Positions 9,978 to 22,200 of a stretch of DNA of 64,000 bases are shown here, piece by piece. The stretch is from Butyriboletus loyo (Eukaryota; Basidiomycota; Agaricomycetes; Boletales; Boletaceae). The stretch lies in the NCBI GenBank assembly GCA_038093515.1, contig JBBPSI010000011.1, forward strand, positions 248,001 through 312,000. The letters run 5' to 3'. The translations under genes were made by a program, and so were the position numbers. A model generated the notes under the pieces. It ran no database searches. It had not been told where the DNA came from and saw only the letters and a list, made by a program, of their open reading frames with translations. The stretch's first letter is position 1, and the number at the start of each line of letters is the position of its first letter.

Positions 9978-11533
9978 TCACAGGTTCCATCCGTTGGTTT
10001 GTGGGTTGGGACTTCCCCACCCCTGCTGGCCACCCCAAGCGTTCGTACCACCGCCTGAGTTCGGGCTGGTGCTTCCCCCCCAGGCGTTCTGAGCAGGGCT
10101 TGTCCCCCAGTTCGAGCCTCCTCCGGAACTCGCTGCCGGAGTTGCACCCCAACTACCAATATTTCCGCTGCTGTTCTGCGCCGGGCTTGGGCCGCCTCCC
10201 CAACTCCCACCGCCATTCCATCCACCAGCGGTCGGGCTAGCATAACCAGCGGCAGAGGCAGCTGGGTTCCCCCACGCCGTGGGTTGACTCCAACTAGCAC
10301 CAGCGCCGTTCACTGCCGAATCCATCTCCCCTGACACATCCATGTCCGAAGGTGCTTTAAGGCCGAGGATCAAGTTTGCCAGCTTTGTCTGGAGTTCCGC
10401 GAGACCCTGCAGCGTGTTACAATAAGTATTTATTAGCCTGGCAGCTACAGCTCACATACCTTCATGATGACTTCCTGCGGACCTAAGCTCCCGTCTGTTT
10501 CAACCTCAAAGTAGAATTTACGCGGCTTCGCATTGAAGTCGAACACTTCATCATCTCTTGGTAGCTCTTCCTCCTTTGCATTTTCGCTTACAGGCCACTC
10601 CGCCCGCGCATCGCCTTCGTACCAGTATGTTGTATGTCTCAGCTTGTTGTAAGGGTCGTATTCGAAAGCGACAGCAGAGCATGGTGACCACTTTGCATGT
10701 TCTTTCGCTATGCCCTGCCATCACGCTCAGTGAGATGCTCATGCAACATTCAATGTGCGCACCTTCTTTGCCACGCAACGCAGGCGCAACTCTTGCCCTT
10801 TGCGAATCTTACAAATCAAAACCGGAGGTACTGACGGGTCGTCTGGCAGGACGGGATAATGAGAAGGACCGCTGAAAAAGACAGAGCAACGCACTCTTCC
10901 CTACTGGGTACCCAAAGACCTCTCCTCGCTTCGTCAGCTCTTCGCCGTCCGTTATTATCTCTGACGGGCCAGCGTTTGATGTAAATTCAACTACTTCAAG
11001 GTGATTACTTGTGACTTCCATGGTCCGATTGTCGTTGCACACAACGTCTAGCCTCAGCTCGATCGCACAGTACCTGCATCCCGCCAAACAGGTACAGTCC
11101 TGAGCATCGCCAGAACTCGTCACGATTATTATTTTCTCAGCCCACGGGATGCGAGACGTACTCTAGTATAGCGCATGCCTTCGTCGCAATTCGCGCTGTT
11201 CAGCGGAATCATGCCGAGCCGATGGGCAATGAACTCGTCTGGCAACACCGAAGTGTTGGAGTGAATCTCGACCATGTCGATGGCTAGCTCGGGTTTTAGT
11301 ATTGCACATAGACTCTCTGGCACGTACGAACCGACTGTCGGTATGTCCGCCATGACCACCCTTCGAATTGAGTTTGCAAATCTGCCATGAACGACGGAGG
11401 TGAATGCGCATGGTCAAGTTGACACAGGACTTCGTACGCACGCCAGGTCGACATTTTCTAGCACAAAGTTCACCCGGTCTCTCCTCAAGTCGCGTATCCG
11501 TACGATAGGTTCTGTGTCTTCAAAAGATTGCAT
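9978..11533 (-). CDS. RPB3: RNA polymerase II subunit RPB3 with WG/GW-rich C-terminal tail
   Basis: Third-largest Pol II subunit, an alpha-like partner of RPB11 in the core assembly platform. The start at 11533 gives [20 protein letters not shown]. Exon 2 begins at 11381 after an intron that splits [20 protein letters not shown]. Further family blocks are [18 protein letters not shown], the zinc-loop piece [45 protein letters not shown] and [17 protein letters not shown]. The joint near 10880-10910 is ambiguous (donor after VFG or after PVGK). After the normal end near [13 protein letters not shown] the protein carries about 110 extra residues rich in Gly, Ser, Asn and Trp with seven WG dipeptides, ending GWNL. 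Yeast and human RPB3 lack this tail. The gene lies 85 bp downstream of the oxidoreductase stop. Confidence 0.95.
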
Positions 11534-11618
11534 GACGAGCAGTTCGAAAGGACCAACGGGCGAAGTACTACTAAGCTAGGAGGACAGCCCGGACCCCAAA
11601 CACCCCACCGACCCATAG

Positions 11619-13065
11619 TTACAACCTTGCCGTGGTCTTATGCTCCTCATCACGAACACGGACGACCGCTTTGCCCCACGTCTCTCTTCTTTCCAGCGCG
11701 CCCAAGCCGTCCATTGCACTCGCCAAAGGATACACTGTGGAATAGATGATTGGTTTGACTTTACCCGACGAGAGCAAGCTAGGAATCGGCTGGTCAGTCA
11801 CATCACGGATACGCAATGGTGAATTACGAACCCCAGCAGTTCTTTCCACACGACAGGAATTCGGGAGGCCTCTTTCTCTGAAATAGATGGTTAACGCGGC
11901 GTTCGATTCCACAAGCGCATCAGTCTGCCACACACGTGTATAGAGCCCCCAATGGAGTCCCACGATACTGATGTTTTTCAGTAGCACCAAGTTCAAGGGC
12001 AACTAACGGTCGTGGTGAGCGGCACCCAATCGACACCGGCACAGAGATGGCGCTACCTTCTCGATCAATCCCGCGGCGAAACCGATCACCAACGCTCTGC
12101 CTTTAAACGCTATGCATTTCAACGAGTCTAGAAATTCTGTCAAACTCTGACCACAGGAGAGAATGTGGCTCTACTTGCCTTGTATCCGGCCCACGGGATC
12201 GTACACGACGTCGACGCCCCTACCCTCCGTAATCTGCAGCACTTGCTTCTGCCACTCCGACGTCGTGTAGTTAACAACGTAGTCCGCGCCGCCATACCGC
12301 TTACATATGTCAAGTTTAAATTGTGAGCCAGCAGCGGCAATCACTTTGGCTCCCAGCACTACGCTTTTTGAGTGGGTGACAGGGCCTCGAGATATGGAAA
12401 AGGCACCTTTGGCCAGTTGCACGGCAGCAAGCCCGACTCCTCCAGCTGCAGCATTTACAAGGATGGTCTCACCTACGATACCGTTCTGAATCAGTCCATC
12501 GCTCTCCTAGACACGCACGTTCTGCTTAACCTGGCTTTAGTTCTGCGCGGCCTACAAGGGCCTCGTAACTCGTTGGCCAAGTAAGATAAAGGCCTACATA
12601 TGACATCGTCCTAAGAAAGATTCGCACTCTGAAAACAGCGAGACGTACCTGCCCCCTGGTCGAAAGTGAGGTTGTCAGGGAGGGGCACGATTGCTTTCCA
12701 TTTGACAGCGATGCGGTCCGCAAATGCGCCCTGTGCACTACCGAATACCCTATCTCCAGGTTTAAAGGGGCAGTCCTTTGGGATTGGGGAACTGCTCGCA
12801 ATCTTGCCCGCGAATTCTGCACCGAGCGTGAACGGAAAGGGGGGTTTCACTTGATATTTACCCTGGGCCTGTAAGATCTGTCGAGGATGCGTCAAGTCTG
12901 CCGATGCGTATGCAGCGTGTGCGAGATAGATACATCGAAAAAGTTGAGGCCTGCAGAATACACGACCACCAGAACGTCCTCTGGTCCGGTCACTGGCTCG
13001 GGTGCGTTATGGACGAGGGTAAGTTTAGAGGGATGCTTCCAGTCGTTGACCACATAGGCTCTCAT
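11619..13065 (-). CDS. Zeta-crystallin-like NADPH:quinone oxidoreductase (MDR family)
   Basis: Medium-chain dehydrogenase/reductase of the zinc-free quinone oxidoreductase type, expected to use NADPH on quinones or similar carbonyl compounds. The start at 13065 gives MRAYVVNDWKHPSKLTLVHN. The family blocks are GLNFF then D|ILQAQGKYQVKPPFPFTLGA, GDRVFGSAQGAFADRI, the nucleotide-binding motif NAAAGGVGLAAVQLAK, GAKVIAAAGSQFKLD, GADYVVNY, VDVVYDPVGRI, NISIVGLHWGLY and SGKVKPIIYSTVYPL. At least six introns interrupt it. One, 12178-12128, has a GC donor in full consensus (AG|GCAAGT) and an AG acceptor. The joint near 11790-11830 needs a very short intron of about 38 nt and is less certain. No zinc-binding Cys set is visible. 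It sits between TOM1 and RPB3 on the same strand. Confidence 0.9.
12128..12178 (-). other. GC-AG intron in the quinone oxidoreductase gene
   Basis: On the minus strand the exon ends at 12179 and the intron opens GCAAGT, closing TTTCTAG before ACTCG. No GT donor nearby restores the frame, whereas this 51-nt intron joins DPVGRIQ to DSLKCIAFKGRALVIG without a break. The donor context AG|GCAAGT is the classical one for GC-AG introns. Confidence 0.8.
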
Positions 13066-13270
13066 AGCGGTTCTTGCTCAACCGGAGGCGCATATCACAG
13101 GCCGGTGAGTCAACAGGGTAACCGGATGGCGAGTCGCCGGATGGTCCTCGTGCACATGCACGACGGTAGCAAACCTCATGGTAAAGCTATGCGTAATGTA
13201 AATACAAATATGATGTTCTACTACATGACTGGCCGTTCATCTAATCGTGTTCCGGGACAAGAATACATGT

Positions 13271-16200
13271 TTATGCGAATCCAAAGCCTTCTCCCCCTTC
13301 GTTTATTGCTAGTAACAGCTGTTGTCGCAGCATCTCATACGAAGAATATTGTGGCAAATCGATCTGATTAAAACCTAACATGACGGACATCAGAATCTGA
13401 TCCATCTTAGTCAGTCAAAGCGCTCACAAGTGTGGGCTTGAGGAAGGCGATCTGGATCCCCGTAGGCACGATGAATCGAGAATCTTTGTACTCCTTGTAC
13501 TCCTTGGAGATCGACGAAACCATTGAGAGGGACACGCGAAGTGCCAGTCGCAAAGCTCAACACCTTGGCCCTTTCTTCGCGATTGAACGACTTGAGAGCT
13601 CTCCACCACCAAACGATGACGGGGTCCGAGCCTGTGTATCCGTTGTATTCCGTCGCCGCTCTCCACTCGTCGACGTCAATATCAGGCGTCCCGGAGATGA
13701 GTAACTCAAGTTCTTGTTCATTGAACTAAAAGAGAGATGAGAACTCTCTAAAGCGTGGAGAATGTCACGGCTTACGATAGTAATGAGGTCCTTGGGAATG
13801 ATCTCGTGGAATCCGGCAACTAGATTCTCAATTTGCTCGCTAATGGAGGAGTACAGGCGGAAATTGGCCGAAAGCTGCACAAACTCCCGCCTGTTTTCCT
13901 GCGTGACAGGAATGGATTCACCTCCTGGCTTCAGTGGGAAAATGCGGTTCCTTCCGAACTGTGGGGTTTAAAGAAATTGAATGACGCAAAAATTCGTGGA
14001 TGAAAGTAGCAACAAACCTCGTCCGCTTCAACACTGAATGTTAATTCCAATGGCGTGGGATCATTTTCCAAAATCCAGCATAATGAATTGTAGTACTCTG
14101 GATCAACCCACTCCACGTCTCGATAATCGACTGGTTTGCAAAGGAGCTGTCGATACAAACTCTTTGCAAAGTATGCATCTAGCAGCCGCCCGTCGTATAT
14201 GGCTTTCCCGATGACCCGACCAACGAACTTGAAGAACGATAGATGCTCCGGATTGACCCATGAATTCTTGTTTGGTTGATACGTCAGTCTGTCGGCCGCG
14301 CATGGCTGAAAGAGTGCGTTGTTGGGATCAAACATCTGTCGTGCAAGGATTTGAAACCATTCTCTCGTGACGCCACCAGCGTCCACGCCTTCCTCCTCGT
14401 AAAATCGGACGCTAAGTTTGCCATACTTGATTTGATCACCAGTCTTCCGTTGGAGGTATTGGAAACTGTCCTCGAATACACGTGCACGGCGAACATTGAG
14501 TTGTAGCGTGCCGTAGTGCTCACGGGATGCAGGGCGACGGTGAAGCTGCTGTGCGAAGTAGTTCCGCTTGTTGTCGAAGTCTAGGACACGTGGGTTGTGG
14601 ACCAAAAGCGAAAACGATCCACTCATTAGTGACGGATTGTTGCGGACCATCACATTGAGGATTTTTCTGTGAGCATCGGTGAAAGTGACGAAAAGATCCT
14701 CCATAGACTCTCTGGCGGTCATGGGTGACCTTGGGGATGCAGACGCCTTTATCGTCCTCGCCACACCTCCGGCAGTCGACTTTGGGCCCACGTACTTGCA
14801 CACTACCATCAAAGCTTCGATTAAGGGCAGCAAGACGGTGGCCACATGCTCCATGTCGGGCTGAGCCTCAATGGTAGCGAGACAATCACCGAGTCGTCGC
14901 CAGAGTGGTGTGAAGCAGAATGATTCATAGATATTCTGCACTTTCTCGGCATCCTGGCTCTTGCGAGTCTCGTCCGTCAGGGGTCCCGCTGAACGAGGGG
15001 TGTACATATAGTCCAACGTCTTCAGGATACGCAAAAGTTTGGTTTGATCAGATGACGGAGAAGAGAACTTGGACGCTACAGAAGAGGCGAGAATGTCTCG
15101 AGTGGGATTTTGCAGGGATACCCAGAGGTGGTTGAGGTCGGTGAGAACATTTTGCCCACAGTCTTGTGCCTTAGCTTTCAACTCCTGCGCGATCACGTCT
15201 CGAGCGTCCGGAATATGCGACAAATTTTGGATAAGGGTCAGTGATTGCTGGAATGTGCGCGCAGAGCACTCGCCAATCGTCAGGATGTTGACGATGAGAC
15301 GTAGCACTGAGTGGGGTATTTGAGGTGGACTGGGCAGCAAAATCCGTTCGTCCGATTGTTCGCCGGAAACGTTTTCGTTTTCATTCTTGTTCTGATCTGC
15401 TTCTGCTCCCGCTGTAGCGCTTGGTTCTTGATGCCGAGGTGCGTCCGGGGCAGTAGGTGGCGATGGTGCAGATGAGATACTGGAAGCTGGGTCATTCGAA
15501 CTCGCTGGTGCTCCAGTCGGGACAGATTCCTTTTCTGACGTCAGACTAACCAACGGCTTGGTAACGGTCGAGAGTAATGAGACGACAGAATCCATGATAG
15601 ATGGTGTTCTGAGCAGCGATTGTCTGTCCAGGAGGCCAAGGAGGAGAACGATGGGATAGTGGGTTTGGGGTGCTTGCTTCTCCTTTCCTTTCCCCTTCTT
15701 GGTGTTGACCTTTCTGAGTCCGGCAGGTAACTCGTGTTCGCTCAAGAAGAAGAGAGACGATAACTCGTTAGCGCTGACTATAAACGCCAGTGCTTCAAGA
15801 CAGCGCTGAGCAACTAGATCTGGGACAGATTCAGTCTGGAGATTGGTGAGAGTCGCGGAATTGTTGAGCTCAGGTGCCTTTTGTTTACCGTGAGCCTTGG
15901 AAGTTTGTTGACTGGGTGTCTTGGGAGTGCGCGTAGACATCTGTGCGAAGCTTTTGTCCACAGCGGTGAGGTCGCCTGGTCCACTTTGCAATATGCTGAG
16001 AAGAATATTGAAGAGCTCCGTTCTGGTTTTGCCGTTCTCACAGATGTTGACCAACACTTTGAAAAGGAGGTTCTTCTTCAAGACCTGAGGGAAGAAGAGA
16101 AGGCGAACGAGGGTGGCCACCCCAGTCTTATCAAGGAGCTGGATAGCATCCCTTGGTACAGGAGCTTTACGGGGTAGGATGGGCCGTGAGGGCGCCCTAT

Positions 16201-19200
16201 GACCCCCACGCGTTGCGAACGTAAATCTGCGTGGGTGCTGAGCCTCTTCGCGGTATGCGCCTGCTTCAGCAATCATGTAAGATGGCAAAGTTTGTAGAAG
16301 GCCTTCATCCGAGTCCAAAAGAACGACTTGTCGGAGGTGTGGATCGAGACTGGCTATGAAGCTAGCTGGATCAATGTCGGCCGCACTTCCGGGTGCAGCA
16401 TTGTCGTTCGCTGTCGCTGACTGGACCTGTCTTGCCTGTTCCAGCCTTTCCTGTTGGATGAGTTCCGCGCGGATTTCAGGGGGTAGAGCATCAAGGAATT
16501 CGGGGCTGATCTGAGAGTCGGCAGGTCGCTCTATTCTTGCAGCGCGTTGGTCACGAACATGTTGATTAATAACCTCTTCTCGTATATCATCTGGTAGCGC
16601 CTCTAAGAATGTCGGGTCTATGCCCATATCCGTGATGTCGACCTCGCTGCCGTGAATCATGACAGTTAATCTCTCTTGGACCTGGGACGGCCCCGCCACC
16701 TCTGCCTGCGGAACAGCAGCCACTGGTTCAGACGGAGGTACATCGCGCATCTCGACATCACTGGCGACCGAGTCTGTGACAGGAGTTTGTTCTGCGTGCT
16801 CTTGAGCTGGGGCCGAAGGTTCCGGTGAGGTCGTGGCTGTGTCGTCCTTTAGTTGTGTGTCTGCACCTTCAGTAACCTCAGCTTCTTCAGCTGCTGATCG
16901 TTCGGCCTCCCGCTGTTTAGCTTCCTCCTCGGCCTTCAGCTGTGCTTGTCGCCTTTGCTCTTCCTCCTTTGTCTTTGCTACAATGGCAGCCGGTAATAAT
17001 GCAAGTACGACATGGTTGCCTAGCCGATTGGCTCGTTCAGATACATGTTTTCCATTAACAATTTTGGCCTCCTCGGTCCACCTCTGCACCGTGAAAAGAG
17101 GATCGAGGCCACGAGTGTCAGGGGGGTTTTCACTCTGTCGAGGAATGCGTTCCACTCTGGGACCAGTGGGTACACCTGCAAGCCTCTGCAGGTGGATCAT
17201 GCCCTGCTCTATGCCGGCTAGCGCAGCTGGAGCAACGTCGACACGAATCGTCTCGCGAGTACCACCAGAACGGTTCACGATGTGCTGGAAAACTTGAACA
17301 GCATCTCCCCCTATAATATCTTCAATCGACTGGATAAGTTCGGTTTGAAGGTTATTCCCGCTTCCTCGTTGCTGCCGTCGAGAACCACGAGAGAGAGCTG
17401 TCGATGTGCGATTACCGCCAACTGACGCGTCCAGAAGAAGAGGATGAACCGTCGCTTCGCTTGGTGCGGATGGTGGGTTTCGACTTCGGCCGAAAACCTG
17501 AACATCATCGACGCCTGAATGAAATCGCATGAATCTTTCGCCAGAGGATCACGCAAATTATGGACACTTACTACCTCGTCGGCGAGATATGAATGGATTT
17601 ACATCTCTCCCTTGGACTTCAATTCCGTCGACGTCGAAAGGTTCCGAGTAGGTGAAAACATCGTCGTTAGTACCGCCAATGGGGGCAACATCTCGAACAT
17701 CAACAACGCCGACATCGCCTCGGAATCTACTTAAATGTCAGTCCTGCATCATATGGTTCGCAATCAATAGCCATACTCTTCCTCGTCAGACATGTCTGGC
17801 TCATCGTCTTGCTCAGCGTGGATCACATTGACGTGGTCTGTATCCAGAATCAATATCGAGCCAAGAAAAAATTAGTAGGGTGGACTAACCTCTCCCTTCG
17901 TCCTCGTCGCCTTCGTCACCGTTTTCGTCTTCCGCATCCCCTTCATCCCCTACCTCCTTCAAAGTATCCTCAAGTCAAATCGGCGTCCGGCGAATAGCAT
18001 TGATCAGACAAACCTGCCATATCATGTCCTCGTCAAGAACCTGGTCAGCGCCATTGACGGCAGTAACACCGGCTTCTCCATCTTCATCATTCTCGATCAA
18101 ATCCGCTTCCTCGTAGTCTTCGTCTTCATCCCGCCATCCATCGCCATGAGACTCGTCTTCATCCTCCCCATCGTCTTCTTCCGCGTCAACTTCATCGGAG
18201 TTGGAAGTCGCTTCGCTGTCGGTTTCGTCCCCGTACTCCATGTCGACGTCCTCCTCTTCATCTTCGTCTCCCTCATCCATCTCGTCATCTTGCGCATAGT
18301 TAACATCCTCCATCTCCTGTTTTAAATTCATCAGTCTTCGTCATGATCGGTGGCTACTATACTTACACCTCCAAACCTACACCAGAAGATATCAGGTAAG
18401 GGAATTTATAGACGAAAAATTTAATGAGACACCCACATTCCAAGAGCTGAATGACGGTACAAATCAGGAGTCTCCTCGCGCTCGACATCTTCGGCGTCGA
18501 TATCCTCCTCTTCCTCGTCCTCCGACATCGATCCGACACTCTGAGTCTTTTCCTCTGGGCCGTCCTTGGACTTCTCTGACGCTCGGCTCATCTTAATTGC
18601 GACACGCGTTCTGAGGATATACACAATGTGGCTTTCCGTGACGGGAAAGAAAAAGAAAAAAACTTACAAATTCTCCAATGGCCGCAGAACAGATGCAACC
18701 AGGTTGCGAATATTTGGGAAGTTCAGATCAACTTCAGCGAGAGCGTTAGTCAAGGTCGCGACAAAATTCTTCTCCAGCATGATCTTCGCAACATGTGTCG
18801 TGTTTTCTTCCATTGGCTTTCTGGACCCACCGTTGCTGAAACGCACAGTCAATAGACGATTGCAGAGGTCTGTCAATGCAAGGAGGCGACCATATCTGGT
18901 ACCCATGCTTTCGGAAGGCAGGGTTTCTTTGATAGTCTTGCTTATGGCATCAAGGGCAAACTTGCGGACCGAAACTAGGTCCGCATGAACCTCCTTTGTC
19001 TCGGCACCTGGCGAACAGTCGATGCAAAGAGCTACAAGGACCGACATAGCCCAAGTGCATAGATGCAGCCTGGCTTTAGCATCGGGCTGGGTGGCGATCG
19101 TACCATACGTGACGAGCTCGGAGAGGAAGAATTGAAGAACTGCTGTCCTGTACTTCCCGTCTTTCGACGGCGTTTGTTGGCGTTGCTTCTTGGGGTTATA

Positions 19201-22200
19201 TGACAAAAACGCAAGTTTGCATGCGTCGTAGGAGAATAAGAGTTCAGAAAGGCATTGCATCAGGAAGCAACAGTGAGCGTAACGTTCTTGCTCGCTCGAG
19301 TCGTTGGGGTGAACCATCGGCGTCTGGGTGCTTGTTTGCTCGGCGGGTACTGCTGGGGCAGGCTGCGGTTTGTTTAATTGAGGCACTGTATCCGTGGAAC
19401 CATCAGAAGGTTTATAGGTCCTCATCAGCTCGCCTATGAGAAAATGAACCACAGATTCCAATGCTTCGTTTGATGGCGCGCGAGGAACATCTGTCGGCGA
19501 ATCAATTTGCATATCCGTTGGTTTGAGGCTTTCTTGGTCAGTTGGTGCAGAATCTTCTGCGATGTCGGGCTTCAGACTGATGTGCTGGATCGCAGAGTAG
19601 GGTTGCTGCAGCTGACAGATCGACTGAATAACCTCGACAAAAGATTCGGGGTTTCGTAACGCGACTGCACTGCAGTTGCGAGCGAAGCTGGAGATATCAA
19701 CGATTCTCGTACGAGGTTGAGAGAGGAAGCGCTTGATCTCCTGGCGCATGGTACCTTGTAAAGTGTGCAGGTCCTCCGCAACATGTCGGAGAATGATGGC
19801 AATATAGGAATAACTGCTAGCTCCCCCGTGGACTTTCAGGTGCTTAAAGACAAGGGACATTCCGTCTTGTTTGACAAATTTGGACGCAACGTTGTGATCA
19901 CGCGAAAGGACGACTAGAAGGCGCAAAGTCGCTAAGAACTCGTCACGAGGTAAGTTGGGCAGTGCGAGTAAACGGCTGCAAAAATTGAAGACAATCGACC
20001 GCGCGTCAGGGTACGGAGGACCAAGCTTAAGGTCTTGTGGAACGATGGGATCTCCTTCCTTCGGGAGGACAATAGGAACTGGCTGATCGCCGATATTGAG
20101 CAAAGCCTCCGTGACAAGGAAATGAGAGGCGAGCCATTTTGGAGTACTGTGATCCGGTTCCATCATGCTTGAATTCGAGAGGAGTAACGCAAGAAGGCAA
20201 TCCATGAGGTTGCGGCCAATGCTTGGTTCGAGGGTGGGACATTCCGATAACACGAGCGCTAGCAGTCTGCATCTCGTCGCTAGGGGTTCTTCTTTCATAT
20301 CCAGTGCGCGAGGTGAGTATTCCTTAATGTCGTCGATCAAGGAGCGAATGGACAATTCCTGTAGATCTGGAGAGGGGCGCAAGAACGCCTTGTGAACCTC
20401 GAATATCAACGATGGGTGCTCGTCAACAAGCAACAATGCCTGTCGGGTCAAGCCTGCCTTTAATGGCTCGCGAGTTGCATTCAATTCCTGCCGCAACTCC
20501 TCCAAACTCTTTCCTTGTTCTGAAGAAACGGGCGCGACTGAGGCGTCGGGTAGAGCGGATGATGCGACTTCCTCCGATTCCATCTCTTCGTCGTGAGTAG
20601 CGGATTCATCTGCATCTTCGCCAGTGGATTCGGCAGTTTGTTCGGGACCTCCCCCGACTTCGTTCTGCTGTGTGTCGGACTCTGGTTCTGGGTCTGGGGG
20701 AAGGGGGAATGGGTGTGAAAGAAGTAGATCCGCAGCTGCCATGACGTTATTGTGAGTGCGTGCCAATGCACGCTCGGCTGCAGAGCGAGGGAAACCCATG
20801 TCTGTTAACTGACGGATACGGTTCTCGTCGGGCCCAGTGTTCCGCATATGCAAGCCAGCAGCAATCCCAATGGCGGAACCTGCACCAGGGATACCTTCTG
20901 CTGGAGGTTCGCCCTTGAGTTCCTCGTTTTCTGCGGCGGTAAGCTCAAGGACAAGCTGGACGATAGATTTGACCAGCGTCAACGGCGCGGACCGGAGCCA
21001 CGACGATTCCCAGATTCTTTGAAGAACTGGGGCACTCGCAAGTCGAAGTCGAACGAGAAAGTGATGGGGTTCGAAGTAGTCAGGATCCGTGTCCTTTTTG
21101 TCGCGAGTCATAACCAAAATAGTCTGCCCGGACTCGAAGAGAGCTTTGGAGGAAATGAGGGGATAAAGAAGATGGAGGGCAACTTTTAATCCACCCTGCG
21201 CATGAACCAACTCCTGAACCATCGGCTCGGATCGTTCCTCCAGTCTCACATTCGTAACGCTCTCGATAGAATCTAAGAATTTCGAACATATGTCGAATAT
21301 CGTCTCCACGCCGCCGGCGCGCTGGAATGAAAGAAGTAGGACCGTGTGGAGTGTATTCTGCATGGTACGTTCTAACGGATTCATGAGAGCCGATCTCGCA
21401 ATGATCCATTAAAGTTGCCCACCGTCCACCAACAACACAGTCATCAAGCCGAGCATGACACTATAGTAATCAAGACGATATAGGTTGTCGCCTAAAGTTG
21501 ACAGTCAATAATCATGTTAGACGACTACTGCCTAGATTTCTCACCAACAATCTCCGCCTTGAGGTGGCTGATCATAATGCTTGCAATTATATCTGAGGCG
21601 CTCAGGATCTGCTTCTTTTGCACGGGATCAGGGTTTCTTCTGGCGTAGAATAATTTGACGATTGCTGTCGAACACCAGGTCAGAAGATACCAAACAGTTC
21701 ACAGGTGACGAGCACGAACATTGGTAGAATGGTGCAAGTGCACTCGGAAGACCGTGAGTGAGGTGTTTGAGTGCCTTGGCATTCTTGTCCATGGGAGTTT
21801 CCTTCTTCAAGGGTAACACCGACGTTGGCGAGGACCTGGCACCCGAAGATTCAGCCGCAACACCATTGGCGACAACGCCAAAACTCGTTGGCTCAGGAAG
21901 GGAAACAAAAGTGTGACTGGGGGACCTCTCAAGGGGTGATCCATGTCCGCTGATCCCAAGCTCGATTCCCTTAGAAGCAATGTGGGCCTTGAATAGGATG
22001 TTTTCCCAAATTGATGCACGATGCAGAGCACCCATGTCCATTACCACCTTGGGTGGATCTGACATCAGAGTCTGCAACAGGCCCACCGCGGACCGCCCAT
22101 GGGCATAGCCAGTCGTGGAAAACACGTCCGCCATTAAAGTGACGCGGATGTACAACGCCACGAGGTTTCGGAAGTGCTGGTTGACTTTGGACAATTGATC

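Noticed and set aside
16833..17297. 154-codon plus-strand frame inside TOM1, Ser/Ala/Cys-rich
   Set aside because: It mirrors a Glu/Lys-rich TOM1 segment and carries no motif.
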